Shown here: piece after piece, positions 1 to 5,383 of the stretch
How the letters are laid out: the number at the start of each line of letters is the position of its first letter
How positions within the stretch are numbered: position 1 is the stretch's first letter
Source of the DNA: an uncultured Candidatus Saccharibacteria bacterium
GTDB taxonomy: Bacteria; Patescibacteriota; Saccharimonadia; Saccharimonadales; Saccharimonadaceae
Direction: 5' to 3'
Assembly (NCBI GenBank): GCA_938046495.1
Contig: CALIXG010000107.1
Coordinates: 1-11,114 of the forward strand
DNA length: 11,114 bases
Position numbers and translations under genes: made by a program
The notes under the pieces: model-generated
Databases searched by the model: none
The model's input: the letters and a program-made list of their open reading frames with translations, nothing else
What the model was told of the DNA's origin: nothing

Positions 1-209
1 AGCGATGTTTCAAATTTGATATCAAGATGGTTTGGATTATCACTAGCGTCAAAGATGCGGTTGATGAGACCTTGCAAGAGGCTGATACGATGGGAGCGTT
101 TCTGGCGATTGGTGAATTAGTTTCCGAGATTGCCGCAAGTATTGGGCGCAAGAGCGAGTTACCATTAATTCTAGAATTTAAGCAAAATTTTAATAAGCAA
201 CCAAGTTAA
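1..209 (+). CDS. C-terminal end of an unrecognised protein (left-truncated)
   Basis: The frame is open from the left window edge to TAA at 207-209, giving about 68 residues. An internal ATG at 27 has no convincing ribosome binding site, so I read this as the end of a longer gene rather than a 60-aa protein. The tail looks mostly helical (a stretch reading AFLAIGELVSEIAASIG) and ends in a polar, Asn/Lys/Gln-rich segment. I recognise no family. A second frame is also open from the edge to about 120, so the frame choice is not certain. A strong terminator lies about 100 bp downstream, which agrees with a rightward gene ending here. Confidence 0.5.
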   Translation, partial: RCFKFDIKMVWIITSVKDAVDETLQEADTMGAFLAIGELVSEIAASIGRKSELPLILEFKQNFNKQPS

Positions 210-310
210 AGTGACCTGAAAATCTAAAAATTTATGATTGGCTATAGCTCTGGATTCCGACCGAAAATTCAAAAAATACCATGATTAATTCAAGTTCTGA
301 AAAATTTGTC

Positions 311-340
311 AAAAAGGGACGCTTCTCGCGTCTCTTTTTT
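311..340 (+). terminator. Rho-independent terminator, probably bidirectional
   Basis: A 12-bp stem (arm 311-322, arm 328-339, one G-T wobble on the plus strand) closes a 5-nt loop. It has an A-run on its left and a T-run on its right. It would end transcription of the truncated gene at 1-209 and insulate the mini-gene promoter that starts ten bases downstream. Confidence 0.85.
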
Positions 341-349
341 CTGAAAATA

Positions 350-358
350 TGCTATAAT
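350..358 (+). promoter_or_regulatory. Extended -10 promoter of the 29-aa gene
   Basis: TGCTATAAT is a consensus extended -10 element (TGn then TATAAT at 353-358). Initiation is expected near 365, giving a leader of about 30 nt before the ATG at 395. No good -35 is visible, and the terminator occupies that region, which fits an extended -10 promoter. Confidence 0.75.
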
Positions 359-394
359 ATATAAAATATTTTACTAATTCTGCATGGAGAAAAT

Positions 395-484
395 ATGGCA
401 GTTAAAAAGAAAAAGATTGTGATTTCTAAATTGAATCGTAACAACAATCACAAGCACAGCGAAAAGCGCAAGCACAACAAATAA
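395..484 (+). CDS. 29-aa strongly basic small protein
   Basis: The ORF starts at ATG 395 behind GGAGA at 386-390 and ends at TAA 482-484. It encodes 29 residues beginning MAVKKKKIVISKL and ending in an Asn/His/Lys-rich tail; about half of the residues are Lys, Arg or His. There is no membrane segment or signal peptide. It has its own extended -10 promoter, RBS and terminator, so it is a complete monocistronic unit rather than a chance ORF. The charge suggests RNA or ribosome binding, comparable in size to tiny ribosomal proteins such as bTHX, but I see no sequence match and make no family call. Confidence 0.7.
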   Translation: MAVKKKKIVISKLNRNNNHKHSEKRKHNK

Positions 485-485
485 G

Positions 486-513
486 AAAATAACCTCTGAT
501 GAGGTTATTTTTT
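486..513 (+). terminator. Rho-independent terminator of the 29-aa gene
   Basis: A perfect 11-bp stem (486-496 with 501-511), a TGAT loop and a T-run to 513 begin one base after the stop codon of the mini-gene. The flanking A and T runs would let it also act on leftward transcription. Confidence 0.88.
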
Positions 514-608
514 CTGGCCAGTACGAGATTAAAAACGTAGCGAACTAAACATACAGAGAGTGTGTCGGAATTTCAAAAAACTCCTTAAGGCTTAATCAAA
601 AAACTACA

Positions 609-929
609 TTAATCTAGATAGGGCTTGTCGCTAAAATATTCTCGAAGATCCTGGCAAGGTCCGCCTTGGATGGTTTCGCCGTTATCGGCAAAATCATCAC
701 CACAAGTAAGTTCGCCATCGTCGAGGTCACAGCTATTAAGATTACAGACGGCGACAGAGTCAGTAGAGTAGGTGGCGGATTCGATAGAATCTGGGTCAAA
801 AGTGGAATTATCGTAATCCGAATCATAAAGTACTTCAGTGTCGCTGAGCTTTGAAACACAATCGGTGGTTAATTGAGCTTCGTCGATCTTCGAAACATAA
901 TCGGCAAAATTTTGATTTTCTTCGTTCAT
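609..929 (-). CDS. 106-aa acidic hypothetical protein
   Basis: The ORF runs from ATG at 929 to TAA at 609-611 on the minus strand. It is very rich in Asp, Glu, Ser and Thr with few basic residues, so it should be strongly acidic. It contains five Cys: one near residue 24, three clustered near the middle (CNLNSC, then LTC) and one near the C-terminus (GGPC). There is no signal peptide or membrane helix. A TATAAT lies only 7 bp upstream of the ATG and no Shine-Dalgarno is visible, so the mRNA is probably leaderless. I recognise no family. Overlapping ORFs in other frames lack a matching promoter. The low-complexity acidic composition makes this less certain than the other genes. Confidence 0.55.
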   Translation of the reverse strand: MNEENQNFADYVSKIDEAQLTTDCVSKLSDTEVLYDSDYDNSTFDPDSIESATYSTDSVAVCNLNSCDLDDGELTCGDDFADNGETIQGGPCQDLREYFSDKPYLD

Positions 930-936
930 TACTTTT

Positions 937-942
937 ATTATA
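937..942 (-). promoter_or_regulatory. -10 element placed for leaderless start of the acidic protein gene
   Basis: TATAAT on the minus strand (plus-strand 942 down to 937) is separated by 7 bp from the ATG at 929. Transcription would therefore begin at or next to the start codon. The -35 region is poor. Confidence 0.55.
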
Positions 943-1000
943 AACTAGATTTTTCTGAGTGAACCGAAAAATAAAAAGAGCCGACTGGCTCGATTTGGTT

Positions 1001-1077
1001 TGGTACACCCGGGGGGATTCGAACCCTCGACCCTCTGTTCCGAAGACAGATGCTCTAATCCGCTGAGCTACGGGTGC
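1001..1077 (-). tRNA. tRNA-Arg(UCG)
   Basis: The minus strand folds into a full cloverleaf starting GCACCCG at 1077. The acceptor stem is GCACCCG with CGGGTGT (G-U at the first pair), followed by A73 and an encoded CCA at 1003-1001. The anticodon stem TCTGT/ACAGA closes the loop CTTCGGA, giving anticodon UCG, which reads CGN arginine codons. The T arm carries GGTTCGAATCC. Two plus-strand ORF readings across this region are artefacts of the tRNA sequence. Confidence 0.97.
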
Positions 1078-1086
1078 AAACGAAGA

Positions 1087-1116
1087 GATTGGAAAAAAAT
1101 TTATTTATTTCCAATC
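1087..1116. repeat. Inverted repeat just upstream of tRNA-Arg
   Basis: GATTGGAAA at 1087-1095 is the perfect reverse complement of TTTCCAATC at 1108-1116, with an A/T-only 12-bp spacer. It lies 10 bp before the mature tRNA 5' end, inside the expected precursor leader. It could present the 5' leader to RNase P or another nuclease, but the sequence does not show its role. Confidence 0.6.
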
Positions 1117-1125
1117 GATGAGTGC

Positions 1126-1158
1126 TGCATCCGAACCGCCATAGGTGGTACGGGTGCA
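1126..1158 (+). repeat. Long hairpin whose right arm copies the tRNA-Arg 5' end
   Basis: The plus strand can pair 1126-1133 with 1151-1158 (8 bp) and 1135-1140 with 1144-1149 (6 bp) around an ATA loop, with one A-A mismatch between the two helices. Both non-Watson-Crick pairs are G-U on the plus strand but A-C on the minus strand, so the plus-strand RNA folds better. The ten bases at 1149-1158 (TACGGGTGCA) repeat 1069-1078 exactly, which is the tRNA-Arg 5' end read on the plus strand. Confidence 0.5.
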
Positions 1159-1179
1159 AGTGAGGTTTCCCTCTCTTTA

Positions 1180-1188
1180 ATTTTATCA
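1180..1188 (-). promoter_or_regulatory. Extended -10 promoter for tRNA-Arg
   Basis: The minus strand reads TGATAAAAT (TGn plus TAAAAT), the same nine bases found in front of tRNA-Lys at 2233-2241. Initiation near 1173 would give a leader of about 95 nt before tRNA-Arg, holding both inverted repeats listed here. It lies just past the terminator of the upstream minus-strand gene, so the tRNA would need its own promoter. Confidence 0.5.
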
Positions 1189-1194
1189 TAGAAT

Positions 1195-1223
1195 AAAAAA
1201 TACGCCGAGAAATTCTCGGCGTA
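1195..1223 (-). terminator. Terminator of the 282-aa protein gene
   Basis: Read on the minus strand, an 11-bp inverted repeat with a one-base centre (TACGCCGAGAA and its complement, 1201-1223; realistically a 9-bp stem with a 5-nt loop) is followed by a run of six T. It begins 9 bp after the TGA at 1233-1235. Confidence 0.88.
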
Positions 1224-1232
1224 CCATGTTTT

Positions 1233-2081
1233 TCAAAGGGCAATTAAAGTCTCAGTCAAAACTTTGAGATTAGAAGCCGAAGTTAAATCCGGAAGTTTAG
1301 AAATTTCCTTGAAGGCAGCTGCGATATGGCCAAGCGGAATATACTTGATCTTGCAGTCCGAAAACATTTCTTCATTTGTATCAGTTTTATATAAGGTTTC
1401 TTGAGTTAAATTTTCTGCACCCGCAATTTCATCGGCATCTTCGGCAATAGAATCGCCGGTTTCATATCTGATAAATTCCAGGTAGCGCTGCTCCGTGAGC
1501 AGTGTTTGCTTGTTTTTGAGATCTTTCAAATAAACCGCAACCAGGTTATGATCGATTTTATTGGCTTCGCATTGAAGCTTATCGACCAGACGCCAGAAAC
1601 TACAGCGACGCAAATCACTACTTCTAACATAACGGAGAAAGGCCGGCTGGCGAATCAACTTGCTGATATTTAGATAAATATCATTAATGCGCCTCCAGCT
1701 TTTGGCATAGCCGTCGATGACAGCCTTAAGCTTGCGAATATTACCGCTTTCCACCCAACGATCCTTGTAATACTGACAAGAGTCGGTGGTAAGTGTCACG
1801 TAGCGAATGTCATTCGCGGTTTGCTCGGCAAGATTCAACAATTCTTTATGATCGAGAATCGATTCGGCGTCATCGGTCTTGGATTTTGCTTTAGACTTTT
1901 GACACTTTATTATCTTTTTCCAACGAGCATCTGTCATGTCATCTATATTGTCATTCTCATGAAAGTCGTTGATATAAAATTCGATGCTTTTCAACGCTTT
2001 CTTATGTTCGTGAAAAATTTGCTCGACATACCCCAGTGTGCTGCAAAGTGATCCGGCCATTAATGCAATTCCTTGATCCAT
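1233..2081 (-). CDS. 282-aa hypothetical protein, mostly helical
   Basis: The frame opens at 2114, but I choose the ATG at 2081 (protein begins MDQGIALMAGSLC) because AAAGGAGGG sits just upstream of it at optimal spacing and the 2114 ATG has none. The protein is soluble, without signal peptide or membrane helix, rich in charged residues, and appears helical through its first two thirds (KSKAKSKTDDAESILDHKEL and similar runs). A short acidic linker near residue 210 (SIAEDADEIAGAEN) separates it from a C-terminal segment with CKIKYIPLGHIAAAF. I recognise no domain. The gene is monocistronic: its own promoter with two operator-like palindromes upstream, and a strong terminator directly after the stop codon. 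It is probably lineage-specific. Confidence 0.85.
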   Translation of the reverse strand: MDQGIALMAGSLCSTLGYVEQIFHEHKKALKSIEFYINDFHENDNIDDMTDARWKKIIKCQKSKAKSKTDDAESILDHKELLNLAEQTANDIRYVTLTTDSCQYYKDRWVESGNIRKLKAVIDGYAKSWRRINDIYLNISKLIRQPAFLRYVRSSDLRRCSFWRLVDKLQCEANKIDHNLVAVYLKDLKNKQTLLTEQRYLEFIRYETGDSIAEDADEIAGAENLTQETLYKTDTNEEMFSDCKIKYIPLGHIAAAFKEISKLPDLTSASNLKVLTETLIAL

Positions 2082-2114
2082 ATTTCCCTCCTTTGAAAAA
2101 TGTAAAAGTTCCAT

Positions 2115-2161
2115 CTACACGCGTATAGAAAAAATCTACAGGTTGTAGTAAGGTGATTATA
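2115..2161 (-). promoter_or_regulatory. Promoter and twin operator-like palindromes of the 282-aa gene
   Basis: A minus-strand TATAAT spans 2161-2156, predicting initiation near 2149. Immediately downstream are two near-palindromes with matching arms, CTACACGCGTATAG at 2115-2128 and CTACAGGTTGTAG at 2136-2148. Their starts are 21 bp apart, about two helical turns. They cover the start of transcription, where a dimeric repressor would act. They could instead be hairpins in the 5' leader, since the RBS lies about 25 bp further on. Confidence 0.5.
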
Positions 2162-2232
2162 GTATATTTTGGGGGGAAAATAAAGAGGTGGGGGTAATTT
2201 TTATTTTCGTTCTGGACGAAATGCGCAAAAAA

Positions 2233-2241
2233 TGATAAAAT
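2233..2241 (+). promoter_or_regulatory. Extended -10 promoter for tRNA-Lys
   Basis: TGATAAAAT (TGn plus TAAAAT at 2236-2241) predicts initiation near 2248, six bases before the tRNA. The identical nonamer lies upstream of tRNA-Arg on the other strand. Confidence 0.6.
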
Positions 2242-2253
2242 AACGAATGAGTC

Positions 2254-2330
2254 GGGCCGGTAGCTCAGCTGGTTAGAGCACGAGCCTCTTAAGCTTGGTG
2301 TCGTGGGTTCGAGTCCCACCCGGCTCACCA
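2254..2330 (+). tRNA. tRNA-Lys(CUU)
   Basis: A complete cloverleaf: acceptor GGGCCGG pairs with CCGGCTC (one G-U), discriminator A, encoded CCA at 2328-2330. The anticodon stem CGAGC/GCTTG closes loop CTCTTAA, so the anticodon is CUU and it reads AAG. The T arm is GTGGG TTCGAGT CCCAC. Its 3' end borders a gene-poor stretch and then a defence cluster, a usual arrangement for an integration site. Confidence 0.97.
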
Positions 2331-2375
2331 TCAGGGGAACCTGTGGAAAACTCAGGTTCGAAAATGAAATTATAT

Positions 2376-2407
2376 GGTGATTTACATGTGTAAATCACCT
2401 TTTTTGT
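2376..2407 (+). terminator. Terminator of the tRNA-Lys transcript
   Basis: GGTGATTTACA at 2376-2386 is complementary to 2389-2399, giving an 11-bp inverted repeat around TG, followed by a T-run at 2400-2406. A smaller hairpin (GAACCTG at 2337-2343 with CAGGTTC at 2353-2359) lies between the tRNA and this terminator. Confidence 0.88.
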
Positions 2408-2881
2408 GCATCAATTTTGAGATTCGATAACCATGCCTAGTACTAGATTTTTTCGACTAAATCTACTTTTCTAACCTGTTAATTAGCGAATTTAGTGAGC
2501 TTATAAATTCTTCCTCTTATTATTTCGTTTTTCTAGATTCTTATTTTTAATATAATCGACTCCTTCGTCTATTTTTACAACATCATTTTTGTAAAATCTG
2601 CCATATCCTTTTTTGAGCTATCCCTGATGACTTTTAGAGATTCTCTGTAATTAAAACTATACGTTTTACCGCGTCATCGATGAGAATGCGCCGAATATTA
2701 TGCGGGAAGTTTTTAGATTGAAAAGTTCGGTTTAGAATATATTTACTTCTACCCCCTTCTAAAGCATCTTAAACACTCTAAATTCGACAAACGTTTTATA
2801 AATTATTCCCGTGTTGCTATATAATGGCAATATTAAGGAGACTTACTCATTGTGTGGAGGAGAGATAAACAATAACTAGCT
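2408..2881. other. Gene-poor AT-rich stretch between tRNA-Lys and the defence cluster
   Basis: No intact gene, RNA or clear terminator is visible here. The only structure I see is the set of minus-strand frame fragments described separately for 2501-2768. A purine-rich GGAGGAGAG at about 2855 resembles a plus-strand RBS but is followed by no ORF. The leftward operon that ends at 2882 has no obvious hairpin terminator in this stretch. Confidence 0.5.
2501..2768 (-). pseudogene. Possible decayed gene in three shifted frames
   Basis: On the minus strand three overlapping open fragments follow each other, each in a different frame: 2768-2634 (44 codons, containing NRTFQSKNFPHNIRRILIDD), 2673-2575 (beginning RGKTYSFNYRESLKVIRD) and 2617-2501 (38 codons, containing GYGRFYKNDVVKIDEGVDYI). 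None has a start codon with an RBS. Their composition reads like real protein, and an A6 run at the second-to-third junction (2609-2614) is a plausible frameshift site. I recognise no family. It lies on the same strand as, and downstream of, the restriction operon, so it may be a lost operon or island gene. Chance ORFs in AT-rich DNA are a real alternative. Confidence 0.3.
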
Positions 2882-3622
2882 TTATATTATTTTTAAAATG
2901 TCACGGAAAAGGCCGCTTCCCTTAAACTGTTTTCCATTCAATATAACTACGTCTTTTCCAAATAGCGATGACGCCGCGTCGTAATCATTTTTTCTGCTAT
3001 CCATCTTTATTATCCATTCCCAGCCGCCCGGATATAGGGCACGGTAGCAATTCAAGCCATTAAACTTACATCGATGTGGGTATACCCCCACACCATCCAT
3101 CAGATCACTATCGTCGGTCATTTTAAATAGCCATATAGAATACTCATCACATTCACCGGAAGACTTCAATCTTAATAGCTCGGCTATTCTGGCTGTATGC
3201 TTTTGGCCAATATTAATATTTTTATAACACTCAAGACTAAAACAAGAACACCTGAAGATGTCAGCCAAAAATGCAATTTTAATATCCGTAGGAGAGTAAC
3301 CAGAAATTATCTTATGTGACGATTCTAATGATATGTTTTCATTATTTCTCATAAACTTAGCTCGAATGTCTTCGTATTTACTAAGAGAATAATCGCATGC
3401 TTTACATAGTACACCAGTCTCCGTTTGATAATGACCATAATCAGCTTCCGTTAATATTCCATCTTTTCTCGTAAGTATTAACGCGTGTTCACCATGTTCG
3501 GGTTTCATTTTGCCTACATATGTAGAGCGAGATATTGCATGAGATGCAATCTTATTTTGAGTGGTAATTTCGATGCCACATATACGACATATTCCATATA
3601 CTTTATTACTTATTTTAGCCAT
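2882..3622 (-). CDS. HNH-like / treble-clef zinc protein, last gene of the restriction operon
   Basis: A 246-aa protein whose N-terminal region has C12-x2-C15, then SHAISRS with H28, then C73-x2-C76 followed by SLSKYED. The pattern CxxC, SH-I-x-(K/R), CxxC, LSKYE matches a widespread group of bacterial zinc-binding, HNH-nuclease-like proteins that I know only as hypothetical or HNH-like. The four cysteines would bind one zinc, and H28 is the candidate metal-site or catalytic His; a complete HNH triad is not clear to me. The C-terminal two thirds has several more Cys (residues around 125-132) and an aromatic GGWEWIIKM strand. There is no Shine-Dalgarno at the ATG. Position at the end of the operon suggests a second nuclease or accessory restriction factor, which is inference. 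Confidence 0.7.
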   Translation of the reverse strand: MAKISNKVYGICRICGIEITTQNKIASHAISRSTYVGKMKPEHGEHALILTRKDGILTEADYGHYQTETGVLCKACDYSLSKYEDIRAKFMRNNENISLESSHKIISGYSPTDIKIAFLADIFRCSCFSLECYKNINIGQKHTARIAELLRLKSSGECDEYSIWLFKMTDDSDLMDGVGVYPHRCKFNGLNCYRALYPGGWEWIIKMDSRKNDYDAASSLFGKDVVILNGKQFKGSGLFRDILKII

Positions 3623-3634
3623 TTATTGCAATTC

Positions 3635-3739
3635 TCAAATATTTATTTGTTCATCACAAAAATTGATACTTCGTAATAATTCTATAGCTTCTCGCTTGAT
3701 TCTTATATAGTTCAATATAAACAGGTTTTTATGTTTCAT
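3635..3739 (-). CDS. Possible 34-aa small protein in the restriction operon
   Basis: An ATG at 3739 lies 3 bp after the TAA of the second methyltransferase, and the frame runs to TGA at 3635-3637, 12 bp before the ATG of the zinc protein. The product begins MKHKNLFILNYIRIKREAIE: a basic, hydrophobic N-terminal half followed by a short amphipathic helix. There is no clear RBS, so it would depend on translational coupling. It fills nearly all of an otherwise unusual 120-bp gap in a compact operon, which is the main argument for it. It could be chance. Confidence 0.3.
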   Translation of the reverse strand: MKHKNLFILNYIRIKREAIELLRSINFCDEQINI

Positions 3740-3742
3740 TTT

Positions 3743-4510
3743 TTATATTTCTTTCTCAAAAATGAACAGGTACTCATGCGCCAATAGAAGGAAGTTATAT
3801 TTAATACTGTTAGTCTTCCAATAACCAGTCGCTCGACAGTTATGTTGTTCTTTCATGATAATTTCTTTTAATTTGAAACCGGCATCTTCAAATATCTGCA
3901 TCGTTTTAAAACTGAGCGGAATGACATGACCTTTCTGACGCGTATCGCCCATTAAAATCGCGCAGAATTTACCAAATTTTAACACGCGATAGCTTTCTGA
4001 TGCTACACTTTTCATTTGTTCTAAAAAATCATTGACCTTAAAGTTTGATAAATCCTGTGGAACATCTTGACCCTCACTGTAGTGAATGATATTCGCATAT
4101 GGCGGATGAGTACATACTAAATCAATGCTTTCATCTGGGATTGGTTTTAGATTGCGAGCATCACATTTCGATACCTTAACCATACCATTTGCACCTTCAT
4201 GTTTAAATTTTACTTTTTCACGACATCTTTTAAGTGCGACCGGGTTAATATCCATCCCAATGATATTACGGTTTAATAGCTTTGCCTCCACTAATGTAGT
4301 ACCGCCGCCGGCAAATTGGTCTAATACCCAATCACCCTCTTTTGAATAGCGAAGTAGAATGTTTCTCGGAATATATGGCGACCAGTTACCGCGCCATTTC
4401 GCATCGTGGGTGGCCCAATTACCACGATTAGGAAAACTCCAAACGCTAGTCATTTCTAATTCGAAGTCGTCTGGCCCCCATTTCTTTATTTCTTTATTTT
4501 TATCGGACAT
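3743..4510 (-). CDS. Second DNA methyltransferase (N6-adenine or N4-cytosine), motif order I-IV
   Basis: A 255-aa SAM-dependent DNA methyltransferase. An N-terminal segment SVWSFPNRGNWATHDAKWRG (22-41) and NWSPYIPRN precede motif I, DQFAGGGTT (64-72), and an acidic strand end, GMDIN (85-89). Catalytic motif IV is THPPYANI (134-141), of the (D/N/S/H)PPY amino-methyltransferase type. The SAM site therefore precedes the catalytic motif. DpnA, the usual second methylase of DpnII systems, has DPPY first and the SAM site last, so this is a different class. The start at 4510 is 5 bp after the endonuclease stop, with GGGAGA inside the end of that gene as RBS. It may protect the same GATC site, single-stranded DNA, or another sequence; target and methylated base cannot be read from the sequence. 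Confidence 0.88.
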   Translation of the reverse strand: MSDKNKEIKKWGPDDFELEMTSVWSFPNRGNWATHDAKWRGNWSPYIPRNILLRYSKEGDWVLDQFAGGGTTLVEAKLLNRNIIGMDINPVALKRCREKVKFKHEGANGMVKVSKCDARNLKPIPDESIDLVCTHPPYANIIHYSEGQDVPQDLSNFKVNDFLEQMKSVASESYRVLKFGKFCAILMGDTRQKGHVIPLSFKTMQIFEDAGFKLKEIIMKEQHNCRATGYWKTNSIKYNFLLLAHEYLFIFEKEI

Positions 4511-4515
4511 ACTGA

Positions 4516-5370
4516 CTAAAATCTCCCTATTATGCCACTTTCAAGATCGTTAATATTGTAAACATCGTCCAATACGTCAAAAGTTTCTTCAAGGTTATTT
4601 CTAGCGCTATTCCAGCCTTTTCCGTCAGTAAACCATGCAAACTTAAAACCATCTATCGTTTTAGCTTCAAGTGCGAGTGTTTTATAACTACGAGCCGTTT
4701 CATTGAGCTTAGAGCCACCACCACCATAAAAATTAGTTTCGATTCCATAGATATTGTTGTCGGTTTTAATTACGAAATCAAAGCGTTTTTCGGCCTTACC
4801 CTGGTTAGAGATTACAGAAAGGTTGATATTCCATTTATTTTCAATTTCGCTAAGATTCATTTCCTTAAAGTAATCTTTACCTTTAATATAGCCAGCTTTT
4901 TGGATGTATCCCTCTACAAGATTCTCCATTAAATGACCGCCACGATTCTTGCGACCATTAGAATCTAGGCCTGTTTCTACGCCAGTAGCATAATCCACTA
5001 AGTTGCTAATAATGTGGTCTGCGATAAGGTCGAATAAGCCAGTCTTTCGCATAAAGACCTTATACTGTTCGGCAGAATAGTTCATTTTACTGAAGTTGTA
5101 GTTATACTCACCATCTTCGTCTATTGCATATATTTCGTTAGAACGAACTGCCAACAAAATAGGAATACACTTTAGTGTTTCAGGGTATTTAGCGATAAGA
5201 TCGTCGAATTCCCGCTCAATATTCTGAGAACCAACAAGTGTATTTAAAATATTTAATTCTACCCTAATAGCGTCTACATTTTTGTGGATCTTTGGAAAAT
5301 CGATATAATAATCATAGTCGGCAATACTTTCCCGAAATTTTCCTAGCCAGTCGTTAAAATTTCTTTTCAT
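4516..5370 (-). CDS. DpnII/MboI-type restriction endonuclease (GATC)
   Basis: A 284-aa protein matching Streptococcus DpnII along its whole length and at about its usual size: shared blocks include the NF-x-WL start, YY-x-DFPK-x-x-KNV (21-32), SNLVDYATGVE (122-132), SNGRKNRGG (137-145), KRFDFVIK (195-202), IETNFYGGGGSKLNETARSY (210-229) and YNINDLE near the end. The likely PD-(D/E)xK-type metal site is D198 with E211 (E-T-N in place of E-x-K), and E149 nearby. The family cleaves unmethylated GATC. The start has GAAAGGAG at good spacing, 13 bp after the dam stop codon, so methylase precedes endonuclease in one operon. No frameshift or lost catalytic residue is visible, so the enzyme should be active. 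Confidence 0.95.
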   Translation of the reverse strand: MKRNFNDWLGKFRESIADYDYYIDFPKIHKNVDAIRVELNILNTLVGSQNIEREFDDLIAKYPETLKCIPILLAVRSNEIYAIDEDGEYNYNFSKMNYSAEQYKVFMRKTGLFDLIADHIISNLVDYATGVETGLDSNGRKNRGGHLMENLVEGYIQKAGYIKGKDYFKEMNLSEIENKWNINLSVISNQGKAEKRFDFVIKTDNNIYGIETNFYGGGGSKLNETARSYKTLALEAKTIDGFKFAWFTDGKGWNSARNNLEETFDVLDDVYNINDLESGIIGRF

Positions 5371-5383
5371 TTTGCTCCTTTCT

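Noticed and set aside
1000..1191. Plus-strand ORF reading MVHPGGFEPSTLC
   Set aside because: It is the reverse reading of tRNA-Arg, a well-known false protein; the cloverleaf explains the sequence.
2002..2331. Minus-strand ORF reading MVSRVGLEPTTPSL
   Set aside because: It is the reverse reading of tRNA-Lys running into the 5' region of the 282-aa gene in another frame.
2340..2410. CRISPR-like or regulatory repeats after tRNA-Lys
   Set aside because: The two hairpins are unrelated to each other and the second has a T-run; a terminator explains it and there is no repeat array in the window.
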